Origin: Hyphomicrobium sp.
GTDB taxonomy: Bacteria > Pseudomonadota > Alphaproteobacteria > Rhizobiales > Hyphomicrobiaceae
DNA length: 64,000 nt
NCBI RefSeq assembly: GCF_019744875.1
Contig: NZ_JAIETU010000017.1
Coordinates: forward strand, 62,001 to 126,000
Direction: 5' to 3'
The position numbers were made by a program, and so were the translations under genes. The notes under the pieces are model-generated. The model did no database searches, was not told where the DNA came from, and saw only the letters and a list, made by a program, of their open reading frames with translations. Positions 16,869 through 24,367 of this stretch are shown here, in pieces. Positions within the stretch are counted from its first letter, which is position 1, and each line of letters begins with the position of its first letter.

Positions 16869-17710
16869 CCTGCGCGCTGGTCGCAGGCACGCACCTCGAT
16901 GAAGCGCGCGCGAATAGCCCGAGCAGGCTGCCCGCCGCGATTCCGCTTGCCGCGCCGGCCGTTCCGCCTCCCGTCCAACCCGCGCGCCGGCCGATGATCC
17001 GCGCGGACCTTCCGGACGCGTCCGTCGAATGCAAAGTCAAAAGCCCGTCATACGAAGGGCGCTCCGCGTTGCGGTCCGTCAGGCGCGCGTTGCTGCAAAA
17101 GCGCCCGGTGCGCGTCGTCGCGCTCGGCTCGTCGTCCACCGTCGGTGTTGGCGCGTCGTCGCCGCTCGCGAGCTACCCGGTGCGCTTGGAGAACGACCTT
17201 GAGGGTGTGATCGAGGGCCTCTCTGTCGAGATGTTCCCGCGCGGCCAATCGGGTGAGGTCGCGGAAGGCGCGGCGGAACGCCTGAAGGCCGAGGTCGCGG
17301 AGTTGAAGCCGGACCTGATTGTCTGGCAGGTGGGCACGAACGATGCGGTCGCGCGCATCGACTCCGAAGATTTCGGACAGCAGTTGCGCGAGACGCTGGC
17401 GTGGCTTGCGTCGCACAACATCGACGTCGTGCTGATCGATCCGCAATACGTCGAACGCCTGTCGAAAGATGCGCGCTACGTGAGCATCGTCAACGAAATC
17501 GCGACGGTGGCGAGCGAGATGCGCGTGCTGCTGGTCAATCGATTTGACTCGATGGCCGATCTCGCGCGCCAGCATCCCGGCACGTCGTATCTGTCATCCG
17601 ATCGATTTCACCTGAACGATCTCGGCTATCGGTGCATGGCCGAATACGCCACGCGCGCGATCGTGTCGGGCATCCTGCAGGCCGACGCCGAGAACGGCGC
17701 CGGACACTAG
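16835..17710 (+). CDS. Secreted SGNH/GDSL-family hydrolase
   Basis: A 291-residue protein with a signal peptide (1-26, ending DEARA), a Pro/Ala-rich linker (30-60), and an SGNH esterase fold. The nucleophile block is ALGSSSTVGVGAS (GSSS at 98-101, Ser100 likely catalytic). GTND follows near 167-170, and the catalytic Asp/His pair is in DRFHLND near 262. It overlaps opgC by 34 bases. A carbohydrate esterase or acyltransferase acting on the same periplasmic glucan is the simplest reading, but this is inferred from the coupling. The ATG at 16835 has GGGGGTGA just upstream. Confidence 0.85.
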   Translation: MDRRIPVVFGLACALVAGTHLDEARANSPSRLPAAIPLAAPAVPPPVQPARRPMIRADLPDASVECKVKSPSYEGRSALRSVRRALLQKRPVRVVALGSSSTVGVGASSPLASYPVRLENDLEGVIEGLSVEMFPRGQSGEVAEGAAERLKAEVAELKPDLIVWQVGTNDAVARIDSEDFGQQLRETLAWLASHNIDVVLIDPQYVERLSKDARYVSIVNEIATVASEMRVLLVNRFDSMADLARQHPGTSYLSSDRFHLNDLGYRCMAEYATRAIVSGILQADAENGAGH

Positions 17711-17793
17711 CGCGCCCGTGGCTTGAGGCCGTGGATCTGAGATCGTGTGTTTGAGGCCGTTCGTCTGAAGGTGCGCGCAGCACCGCCGGGGAG

Positions 17794-17814
17794 GGGAGGC
17801 CAATGAGGCCTCCC
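17794..17814. terminator. Hairpin downstream of the SGNH gene
   Basis: GGGAGGCC (17794-17801) pairs perfectly with GGCCTCCC (17807-17814) over a five-base loop. There is no T-run. It lies between the SGNH gene (+) and a 26-codon frame (-) and could terminate either. Confidence 0.45.
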
Positions 17815-17823
17815 GCAGCTTAG

Positions 17824-17904
17824 CTAAGCCGTCTGGACCATCACCATGATGATCACGGCGGACGCTACGAGGAAGAGGTCGAACAACTTAAGTCCCGTAG
17901 GCAT
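17824..17904 (-). CDS. Possible 26-residue membrane peptide
   Basis: A short frame, start ATG at 17904, encoding a peptide that is mostly one hydrophobic helix (LFDLFLVASAVIIMVMVQ). A perfect hairpin follows 10 bases after the stop. The ribosome site is weak (GCGAGAT) and I cannot name a family, so this is tentative. Confidence 0.3.
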   Translation of the reverse strand: MPTGLKLFDLFLVASAVIIMVMVQTA

Positions 17905-17971
17905 ATCGTATCTCGCATTGTGAGTGAGGTGCGTGAATGACGCGCGCGGGCCTGGCCAGTTCCAGTCCAGC

Positions 17972-18193
17972 TCAGGCGACGGGCTTCAGTTCGGTGTAGT
18001 CGTTATCCTGCACCGTGGGGGAGCCGGTCAGGGATACGCGGTTAACAGGACGCTCACGGGACGCCGGGACCGCCAGCGGGCCCGGATCGTCGAGGTTGGT
18101 CATCGATGTGATGACGCGGATATGGGCGAACCCCTGCGAGTACGCAGCAGGCAGACGCAGGGCAGACTCGTTTTCGGCATTGAAGTCGATCAT
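17972..18193 (-). CDS. Hypothetical small soluble protein
   Basis: A 73-residue protein with no membrane segment, rich in Asp/Asn/Pro. The ATG at 18193 has a good GACGGAGGA site 6 bases upstream, which is the main reason to accept it. It is divergent from the histidine kinase gene at 18406. No family recognised. Confidence 0.55.
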   Translation of the reverse strand: MIDFNAENESALRLPAAYSQGFAHIRVITSMTNLDDPGPLAVPASRERPVNRVSLTGSPTVQDNDYTELKPVA

Positions 18194-18405
18194 CGGGTCC
18201 TCCGTCAGCTTCTGTTAGGGATAGTGATCAGGCTGGCTTGTAAGCACCAACCTGCGGTGAATGTTCCCATGTCGCAATTGGCTTCAGTACGTAGAACGAG
18301 CCCGTAGGGAGTATTACGTATCTCTAAAATGTTGAAATCGCTGAATAATGGGTGTTATCCGCGCCTCAAGGGGCTTGCTGCGCGACCAAATTTGTAAGGT
18401 CGGAA

Positions 18406-20007
18406 ATGATCGATGATCGCCTTTATCGTCGTCTTGCCCTCGGGTGCCTCTTCCTCGTGGCCTATGTCGCGCTCGATTACGTGAGCTATGTGAAGCCCTA
18501 TCGCGGTCTCGGCATCACGCCGTGGAACCCGCCTCCCGGGCTCAGCATCGCCGTCGTGTTTCTGGGCGGCTGGTTCTATGCGCCGTTTGTGCTCATCGCC
18601 CCCGCGTTGGCCGATGCCGTGGTGCGCGGCTCCGCGCTCGGCGTGGGGCTGGAACTCGGGCTTTCGCTCGCCGTCGGCGCCACCTATGCCGCGGGCGGCT
18701 TCGCGCTCCAGCACATCGCGACGTTCGATCCGCGCTTTCGCCTCGTGCGTGACGCTCTGACGTTGATCGGCGTCGGCACGGCAGCCGCGCTCGTCGCGGC
18801 CGCCGCGTATGTCGTGATCCTGCTCAGCGCCGGCGCCATTTTCCAGAACGAGGTGATCGTGGTCGCCTGGCGCGCCGCGGTCGGCGACATCATCGGCATC
18901 CTCGTCATTGCCCCGCTCGTGCTTCTCGCCGTCACCTATCGGCCGTGGCCGCGCTTGGAGCCGCTGGTCGTGGCGCAGTTCGTGGCGCTCATCTGCTCGC
19001 TCGGCGTGGTGTTCGGCTACCAGGACGCGACCGCGTTTCAGCTGTTCTATCTGTTGTTCCTGCCGCTGCTCTGGATCGCGCTGAGTTACGGACCGCCGGG
19101 TGCCGCGGTCGGTCTTCTGCTCATCCAGGTCGGCCTGATCATCGGCGCAGAGATCCGTTTCGGGCCCGATCCCGGCCTCGGCGCGCTGCAGGTTTTGATG
19201 ACGGCGCTGACCATCACAGGCCTGATCGTCGGCACCATCGTTGCCGAACGAGAGGACGCCGCCGCGCGTCTGCGCGATCAGCAGTCGGCCATCAACCGGG
19301 CCCTGCGCATTCGTTCCGCCGGCGAGGTAGCCGCGACCATCGCCCACGAAATCAACCAGCCGCTGACGGCGCTCACGACCTACGCGGGCATTGCCGCCAA
19401 AGCGATGCAGGACGGCCGCCTGGACCTGCTCGCGCGCGCGGTCGAAAAAATCAAAAGCGAGAGCGCGCGCGCCAACGACGTGCTGCAAGGCATCCGCGAG
19501 CTGCTGCGGCAGGGCACGCTGACGAAGCGCCCCGTGGATCTCAAGGCCAAGCTTCTGGAGCTCGATGCGCTGCTCGCCGAGGATCTGCAGAAGAAGGGCA
19601 TTCGTCTCGTGATCGGCATAACGCCTGATTTTCCGGTCATCCGTGCGGATGGCATCCAGTTGCAGCAGGCGATACACAACTTGATCGTGAACGGAGCCGA
19701 GGCCATTCTGGCCGCCGGCCGGTCCGGTGCGATAAAGGTACATGTCACGCTCTCGTCTTACGACGAGGCCGAAATCGAGGTACAGGACGACGGCCCTGGG
19801 TTTCCGCCCGGCTTCAACGTCAACGAGCCGGCGCCGTTTACAACCACGAAGCCGGAAGGATCCGGCCTGGGGCTCGCCGTGGCGCGCTCCATTTCAGAGG
19901 CGCACGGGGGAAGCCTCGTCATTGCAACCTCGCCGCGCGGCGCGCGCGTCCTGATGAGGCTGCCGATCGAAAGGGAGGATGATGAGCAAGACCGTCAGCG
20001 TGATTGA
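18406..20007 (+). CDS. MASE1 sensor histidine kinase
   Basis: A 533-residue membrane-bound kinase. The N-terminal ~280 residues form a MASE1-type sensor with about eight TM segments (GLGITPWNPPPGLSIAVVFL near 34-53 is typical). A short coiled linker leads to a HisKA domain with phospho-acceptor His314 in IAHEINQPL. The HATPase domain has an N-box near NLIVNGAEA, DDGPGF and GSGLGLAVA, all intact. The H-box resembles FixL. It overlaps the FixJ-like regulator by 29 bases, making a clear cognate pair. The start at 18406 follows GTAAGGTCGGAA. The signal sensed is not evident. Confidence 0.92.
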   Translation: MIDDRLYRRLALGCLFLVAYVALDYVSYVKPYRGLGITPWNPPPGLSIAVVFLGGWFYAPFVLIAPALADAVVRGSALGVGLELGLSLAVGATYAAGGFALQHIATFDPRFRLVRDALTLIGVGTAAALVAAAAYVVILLSAGAIFQNEVIVVAWRAAVGDIIGILVIAPLVLLAVTYRPWPRLEPLVVAQFVALICSLGVVFGYQDATAFQLFYLLFLPLLWIALSYGPPGAAVGLLLIQVGLIIGAEIRFGPDPGLGALQVLMTALTITGLIVGTIVAEREDAAARLRDQQSAINRALRIRSAGEVAATIAHEINQPLTALTTYAGIAAKAMQDGRLDLLARAVEKIKSESARANDVLQGIRELLRQGTLTKRPVDLKAKLLELDALLAEDLQKKGIRLVIGITPDFPVIRADGIQLQQAIHNLIVNGAEAILAAGRSGAIKVHVTLSSYDEAEIEVQDDGPGFPPGFNVNEPAPFTTTKPEGSGLGLAVARSISEAHGGSLVIATSPRGARVLMRLPIEREDDEQDRQRD

Positions 20008-20581
20008 CGACGAGGCATCGGTTCGCGACGCGGTCGCCATGCTTCTCGAAACGCATGGGCTGAACGTGTCTTGCTTCGAAGGCGCAAGCGCGTTCCTTGC
20101 GGCGCCCTTTGCCGCCGGCTGCATCGTCAGCGACGTGCGCATGCCGGAAATTTCCGGGCTCGATCTGCTGCGCCAGCTTCAGAGCGCCGGCGATCCGCGC
20201 CCGCTCCTGCTCATGACGGGCCACGGCGATGTCGAGCTGGCCGTGCAGGCGATCAAGCTCGGCGCGTTCGACTTCGTCGAAAAGCCCTTCAGCAACGAGC
20301 GCCTCGTGGCGAGCGTGGAGCAGGCGCTGATCGCTTCGGAATCGTCGCTCAAGTCGCGCCTCGAGCTCGAAGACCTCAAGGGAAAGTTCCAGTCGCTCTC
20401 CGATCGCCAGCGCGACACCATGCAGCTTTTGGTGCAGGGACTGTCGAACAAGGAAATCGGCCAGAAGCTCGGCATCAGCCCGCGAACGGTCGAAATTCAT
20501 CGCACCTGGGTGATGACCAAAATGTCCGCGAGGTCGATTGCCGATCTCGTGCGCATGAGCATGGCGCTCGGCCTCGAATAG
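19979..20581 (+). CDS. FixJ-family response regulator
   Basis: A 200-residue two-domain regulator. The receiver (about 4-120) has acidic residues D10-D11-E12, phospho-acceptor Asp52 in SDVRMP, a Thr in MTGHGD and the Lys of EKPF. A LuxR-type HTH follows (about 138-195, LSNKEIGQKLGISPRTVEIH). Two in-frame ATGs sit at 19979 and 19982 behind AAGGGAGG, and the second has the better spacing. It is translated from within the 3' end of the kinase gene. Its target genes are unknown. Confidence 0.92.
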   Translation: MMSKTVSVIDDEASVRDAVAMLLETHGLNVSCFEGASAFLAAPFAAGCIVSDVRMPEISGLDLLRQLQSAGDPRPLLLMTGHGDVELAVQAIKLGAFDFVEKPFSNERLVASVEQALIASESSLKSRLELEDLKGKFQSLSDRQRDTMQLLVQGLSNKEIGQKLGISPRTVEIHRTWVMTKMSARSIADLVRMSMALGLE

Positions 20582-20750
20582 CAGGACCGTATCGCAGGAC
20601 TGGCGCGGAACTACCGAGGGAGCGAACGGCGCATCACTCTGGAAAATTGCGATATTGTAAGTCGTGAGCCTGATGTGAATCGGCCAAAGTGCGCGTCAAC
20701 GATCAACGGTGACAACGATCGAAACAGTGCCGCCGGGCGAGGGAGATATC

Positions 20751-21092
20751 ATGCAGAGACGCGCTTCGTTTCACATCGCCCTCGCAGGGTTGTTGACCGC
20801 GATGGCTGCTGCGGGACCTGCGACAGCCGACCAGACCGGCTTCGCCTCGATGCACGATCAGGTTCGCGTTGGCGGCAAGATGTGCATGACGGATCACTAC
20901 CACTACGGCAGCGGACAGGGCGCTACCAAGGCGGCAGCGCAGCGCGCCGCCATCGGCTCGTGGCAAAGCTTCACGGATTTCGAGTACGGCAGCGATTGGG
21001 CGCGCTTCAGCAAGGCCGTCGGCAAGCGTCAGAGCTGTTCGCAATCCGGCAGCGGTTTCGATTGTCAGGTTGAGGCGCGGCCCTGCCGCTGA
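20751..21092 (+). CDS. Small secreted protein of unknown function
   Basis: A 113-residue protein with a signal peptide (1-27, ending ATA) and a compact mature part with four cysteines (near 43, 95, 103, 111) and Tyr/His-rich DHYHYGSG. The pattern AAAQRAAIGSWQSFTDFEYG recurs in small alphaproteobacterial secreted proteins of unknown role. The start at 20751 has CGAGGGAGA upstream. An ATG 42 bases earlier is less likely. Confidence 0.65.
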   Translation: MQRRASFHIALAGLLTAMAAAGPATADQTGFASMHDQVRVGGKMCMTDHYHYGSGQGATKAAAQRAAIGSWQSFTDFEYGSDWARFSKAVGKRQSCSQSGSGFDCQVEARPCR

Positions 21093-21101
21093 CGCCGTCA
21101 G

Positions 21102-22544
21102 CTAGCCGCCGAGCACCTTGCCGGGATTCAGAATGCCCTTGGGATCGAGCGCGAGCTTGATGCGCCGCATGACATCGATCTCGACCGCGCTCTTCACGCG
21201 CTGAAGCTCTTGCGCCTTGAGCTGGCCGATGCCGTGCTCGGCCGAGATCGATCCGCCGAACGCGACCACGACATCGTGCACCGCGCGCGACATCGGCTCC
21301 CAGAGCGCGATGAAATCCGCGCGCGCCATGCCCGGCGGCTGAGACACGTTGTAGTGCACGTTGCCGTCGCCGAAGTGGCCGAACGGAACGGGCCGTGCAC
21401 CGGGACAGATGCGCTCGACGACAGGCCGGGCCGCTTCGATGAACGCGGCGAGGCGCGCGACGGGCACCGAGATGTCGTGCTTAATCGATCCCCCTTCGCC
21501 CTTCTGTGATTCCGACGCGGCCTCGCGCAGCCGCCACAGCTCTGCCGCCTGGGCGAGCGAGCCCGCGACTGCTGCATCGCTCGTAAGCCCCGCGGCCATG
21601 GCGTCCGCCAGGATGGCGTCGAGCAGCGGCTGGGCGGTGCCGGCGGCCGTGCCCGAGATCTCCACGAGCGCATACCAGGGCGCGGCCTCCGCAAGCGGAA
21701 GGCGCGTCCCCGGAATGTGGCGCGTGACGAAGTCCATGAGGTCGCCGCACAGGAATTCGAAGGCGGTCATGGCAGTGCCCGCACGCGCCTGGGCGAGCTG
21801 GAAGAACGGCAGCATCGCGTCGAGGCGCGGCAGCGCGACGAGCGCCACGGCGCGCTCGACGGGCAGCGGAAACAGCTTTAGCGTCGCCGCCGTGATGATG
21901 CCGAGCGTGCCCTCCGAGCCGATGAAGAGATCGCGCAGGTCGTAGCCGGTGTTGTCCTTCTTGAGCGCCCTGAGGCCGTCCCACACCGCGCCGTCCGCCA
22001 GCACGACCTCGACGCCGGAGACAAGCGCGCGCATCGTGCCGTAGGCGAGCACGGCGACGCCGCCCGCGTTGGTCGCGAGGTTTCCGCCGATGGTGGCGCT
22101 GCCTTCCGAGGCGAGGCTGAGCGGAAAGAGACGGCCAGCCTCGCGCGCGGCCTGCTGCACGGCATGCAAGGTCGCCCCGGCCTCCACCGTCATCGTTTCA
22201 CCGGCCGGGTCGATCGCCCGGATCCGCGTCATGCGCGTGAGCGAAATCAGGATTTCGCGTCCGCCCTCGCGGGGGATCTGCCCGCCGACGAGCCCCGTGT
22301 TGCCCCCTTGCGGGACGACACCGACGCCTTCAGCATGGGCAAGCGCCAGCAGTCTGGAAACTTCTTCCGTGTTTGCAGGCTTTACGATGAGCGGCGTTCG
22401 CCCCACATAAAGGTCGCGCCATTCGCGAAGATATGGGGCCTGATCGTCGGGAGACGTGATGGCATGCGCGGGTCCCACGATCTCCGCGAAACGCCGGATG
22501 AGGGCGTCGTCGAGTGCGGCGGAGCGATCTTGAAAGGACGTCAT
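21102..22544 (-). CDS. FAD-linked D-2-hydroxyacid dehydrogenase (GlcD/D2HGDH type)
   Basis: A 480-residue flavoprotein. The FAD_binding_4 domain (about 45-185) has PQGGNTGLVGGQIP and EGSATIGGNLATNAGGVAVLAYG. The FAD-oxidase C-terminal domain has GHFGDGNVHYNV near 395-406 and SAEHGIGQLK near 437. This class oxidises D-2-hydroxyglutarate, D-lactate or glycolate. Substrate cannot be settled from sequence. It is full length for single-subunit D2HGDH-like enzymes and lacks an N-terminal transit or signal. It is convergent with the 20751 gene. Confidence 0.88.
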   Translation of the reverse strand: MTSFQDRSAALDDALIRRFAEIVGPAHAITSPDDQAPYLREWRDLYVGRTPLIVKPANTEEVSRLLALAHAEGVGVVPQGGNTGLVGGQIPREGGREILISLTRMTRIRAIDPAGETMTVEAGATLHAVQQAAREAGRLFPLSLASEGSATIGGNLATNAGGVAVLAYGTMRALVSGVEVVLADGAVWDGLRALKKDNTGYDLRDLFIGSEGTLGIITAATLKLFPLPVERAVALVALPRLDAMLPFFQLAQARAGTAMTAFEFLCGDLMDFVTRHIPGTRLPLAEAAPWYALVEISGTAAGTAQPLLDAILADAMAAGLTSDAAVAGSLAQAAELWRLREAASESQKGEGGSIKHDISVPVARLAAFIEAARPVVERICPGARPVPFGHFGDGNVHYNVSQPPGMARADFIALWEPMSRAVHDVVVAFGGSISAEHGIGQLKAQELQRVKSAVEIDVMRRIKLALDPKGILNPGKVLGG

Positions 22545-22652
22545 GGTCGAGCTGCCAGAAGTCGGAAAGAAAGAAGTCGGAAGAAATCGGAAACGGAAGC
22601 GGCCGCTGCAACGGATCGGCCATCGACACGTCCCATATCAGGGTTTGGCGCC

Positions 22653-23087
22653 ATGACGCAAAAATCGCGGTTAATGCACATCATGACCAGGGCCGTGCCG
22701 GCACTCGTTATTGCGCTGGCTGCGTTCGTCGTCGTCCAGACCGGCGCGACGGGATCATTCCCGGAGGCCGCAGCGCAATCGTCCTGGAAGCCGTCACCGG
22801 CGCCGCTTCGAACGCCGCCCGGCGCTGCCGCGCGCACACCCACGGTGCGCGCCATGCCCGCCCCGCGCGAAGTGCAGAAGCCGCGCCTGTCTCCGGCCCC
22901 GCGCCTGTCGCCCGCGCCGGGTGCGGGTGCCGCCACCAGCTCCGGCATCAACCGGCCGAACCAGGATTGGAATTGCCGCGCGAGCTGCGGCTCGCAGTGT
23001 CAGCTCGTGTCCTGCTCGGGGCTGAGCGCAACGGAATGCACGCGGTCCCGCCAGCAATGCCGCGTCAACTGCACCTCGCGCTGCTGA
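22653..23087 (+). CDS. Secreted Cys-rich peptide with Pro-rich stem
   Basis: A 144-residue protein with an N-terminal secretion signal (about 1-40, PALVIALAAFVVVQTG) and a Pro/Ala/Arg-rich stem (45-100). The last 37 residues carry eight cysteines in the pattern C-x3-C-x3-C-x4-C-x7-C-x6-C-x3-C-x3-C. The even cysteine number and small size suggest a disulfide-knotted domain. I recognise no family. The ATG at 22653 starts just before a Lys/Arg pair and the hydrophobic core, and in-frame sequence upstream overlaps the divergent FAD enzyme gene. Confidence 0.65.
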   Translation: MTQKSRLMHIMTRAVPALVIALAAFVVVQTGATGSFPEAAAQSSWKPSPAPLRTPPGAAARTPTVRAMPAPREVQKPRLSPAPRLSPAPGAGAATSSGINRPNQDWNCRASCGSQCQLVSCSGLSATECTRSRQQCRVNCTSRC

Positions 23088-23104
23088 CGCCCTAGGCTGA
23101 GGCC

Positions 23105-24067
23105 CTAAGCCGGCCGGGGCGCTGCCGCGCGGCGCAGCCGGTCGTTGATTGCTTCACCCAGCCCGCGCTCGGGGATCGGCATCACGGCGATGGCGCCCGT
23201 GCCCGTGCGGTCGAGCGCGCGTAGTGCTGCGAACAAGGCCGCTGCCGCCTCGACCAGATCGCCGCCAGCGCTGAGGTTGAGCACCGGATTGGCCGTGTCG
23301 GGCACGTCCGGCCCGAAGGCCAGCAGAGCTTCGCCTGGCCGCACGTCGCGCGCGTTGAGCCGCAACATCGCGTTCGGCGCGTAATGGCTCGTGAGCTGTC
23401 CGGGCGCCGTCGGATGCACGTCGTCGCTCTCGGGGCCGCGTGCCAGCGGCGCACCGACAACGGCCTCGATCGCTTCGCGCGCCACCGCGCCGCTCCGCAG
23501 CAGGATCGCCGCGTCGCCCCGCCCGTCCACGATCGTGCTTTCAAGCCCGTGCGCGGTCGCTCCGCCGTCGAGGATCATCGCCACGCGCTGGCCGAGATCC
23601 TCCTCCACATGCTCGGCGCGCGTTGGGCTGACGCGTCCGCTGCGGTTGGCGGAGGGCGCGGCCAGCGGACGGCCCGCAGCCGCGAGCAACTGTTGGGCGA
23701 TTGGGTGAGCCGGCACGCGCACCGCGATGCTGGTGAGCCCCGCCGAGACGAGATCCGAAATTCCGGCCTCCGCGCGGCGTTCGAGCACCAGCGTCAGTGG
23801 CCCCGGCCAGAACGCGACCGCCAGACGCCGCGCGAGCGGGGTGAACTCGGCGATTTTCTCGGCCGCCGCCAGATCCGGCACATGAACGATGAGCGGGTTG
23901 AAATGCGGGCGCCCCTTGGCTTCGAAAATGCCGGCCACCGCCCGCCCGTTCGTGGCGTCCGCGCCGATGCCATAGACGGTCTCCGTCGGGAACGCGACGA
24001 GCGCGCCGTCCCGGATGAGGCGGCCTGCTTCGTCAAGAGCTGCCGCATCGGCCGTTCGGACCGTCAT
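23105..24067 (-). CDS. tsaC: L-threonylcarbamoyladenylate synthase (Sua5/TsaC)
   Basis: A 320-residue enzyme that makes threonylcarbamoyl-AMP for the t6A37 modification of ANN-decoding tRNAs. The YrdC domain (about 8-200) shows LIRDGALVAFPTETVYGIGAD, KGRPHFNPLIVHV, FWPGPLTLVL and APSANRSGRVSPT. The C-terminal Sua5 domain (about 210-315) begins APGQLTSHYAPNAMLRL, so this is the longer Sua5 form. The 5' flank carries two large stem-loop elements. It is convergent with the Cys-rich peptide gene. Confidence 0.93.
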   Translation of the reverse strand: MTVRTADAAALDEAGRLIRDGALVAFPTETVYGIGADATNGRAVAGIFEAKGRPHFNPLIVHVPDLAAAEKIAEFTPLARRLAVAFWPGPLTLVLERRAEAGISDLVSAGLTSIAVRVPAHPIAQQLLAAAGRPLAAPSANRSGRVSPTRAEHVEEDLGQRVAMILDGGATAHGLESTIVDGRGDAAILLRSGAVAREAIEAVVGAPLARGPESDDVHPTAPGQLTSHYAPNAMLRLNARDVRPGEALLAFGPDVPDTANPVLNLSAGGDLVEAAAALFAALRALDRTGTGAIAVMPIPERGLGEAINDRLRRAAAPRPA

Positions 24068-24081
24068 GAGCTGTGACTTTC

Positions 24082-24159
24082 GCTAGTGTGATGATCGAGA
24101 AATTCGCCATATCGAGCAGCCAGGTTCCGAGCGAATTTCTCGATCTGAATCACACTAGC
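24082..24159 (+). repeat. Large stem-loop element, copy 1
   Basis: An outer 11-bp perfect stem (24082-24092 with 24149-24159) and an inner 15-bp perfect stem (24093-24107 with 24131-24145) are separated by a three-base bulge (TGA) on the right arm. They enclose a 23-base loop with GCAGCCAGGTTCC. The ends read GCTAGTGT and ACACTAGC. Its architecture and loop match copy 2 when copy 2 is read on the opposite strand. Confidence 0.8.
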
Positions 24160-24172
24160 AAGCCTATGGTCC

Positions 24173-24248
24173 TAGTGTCCCTTATGATTCCGAAGTTCGC
24201 ACTGGGACCTAGCTGCAAACTCGAGCGAACTTCGGAATCGGGACACTA
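24173..24248 (-). repeat. Large stem-loop element, copy 2 (inverted)
   Basis: Read on the minus strand: an outer 9-bp stem (24240-24248 with 24173-24181) and an inner 15-bp perfect stem (24225-24239 with 24186-24200) with a four-base bulge (ATAA) in the same arm as copy 1. The 24-base loop has GCAGCTAGGTCCC. Stem bases differ from copy 1 on both arms in a compensating way (outer GAT/ATC versus CCC/GGG). Confidence 0.8.
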
Positions 24249-24367
24249 AGAATTATGAACAGCGGGCGCTTCGTCCCTGCGTCGTCCGTTGCGCCGTCGG
24301 GGCTTCCGCTCGATGATGCCGCACTGCGGCCAAACCCTGATTCGCCGGATGCCGGAAAGGACATGCC

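Noticed and set aside
18355-19743. 462-codon minus-strand frame opposite the histidine kinase
   Set aside because: Shadow of the kinase gene with charged low-complexity translation.
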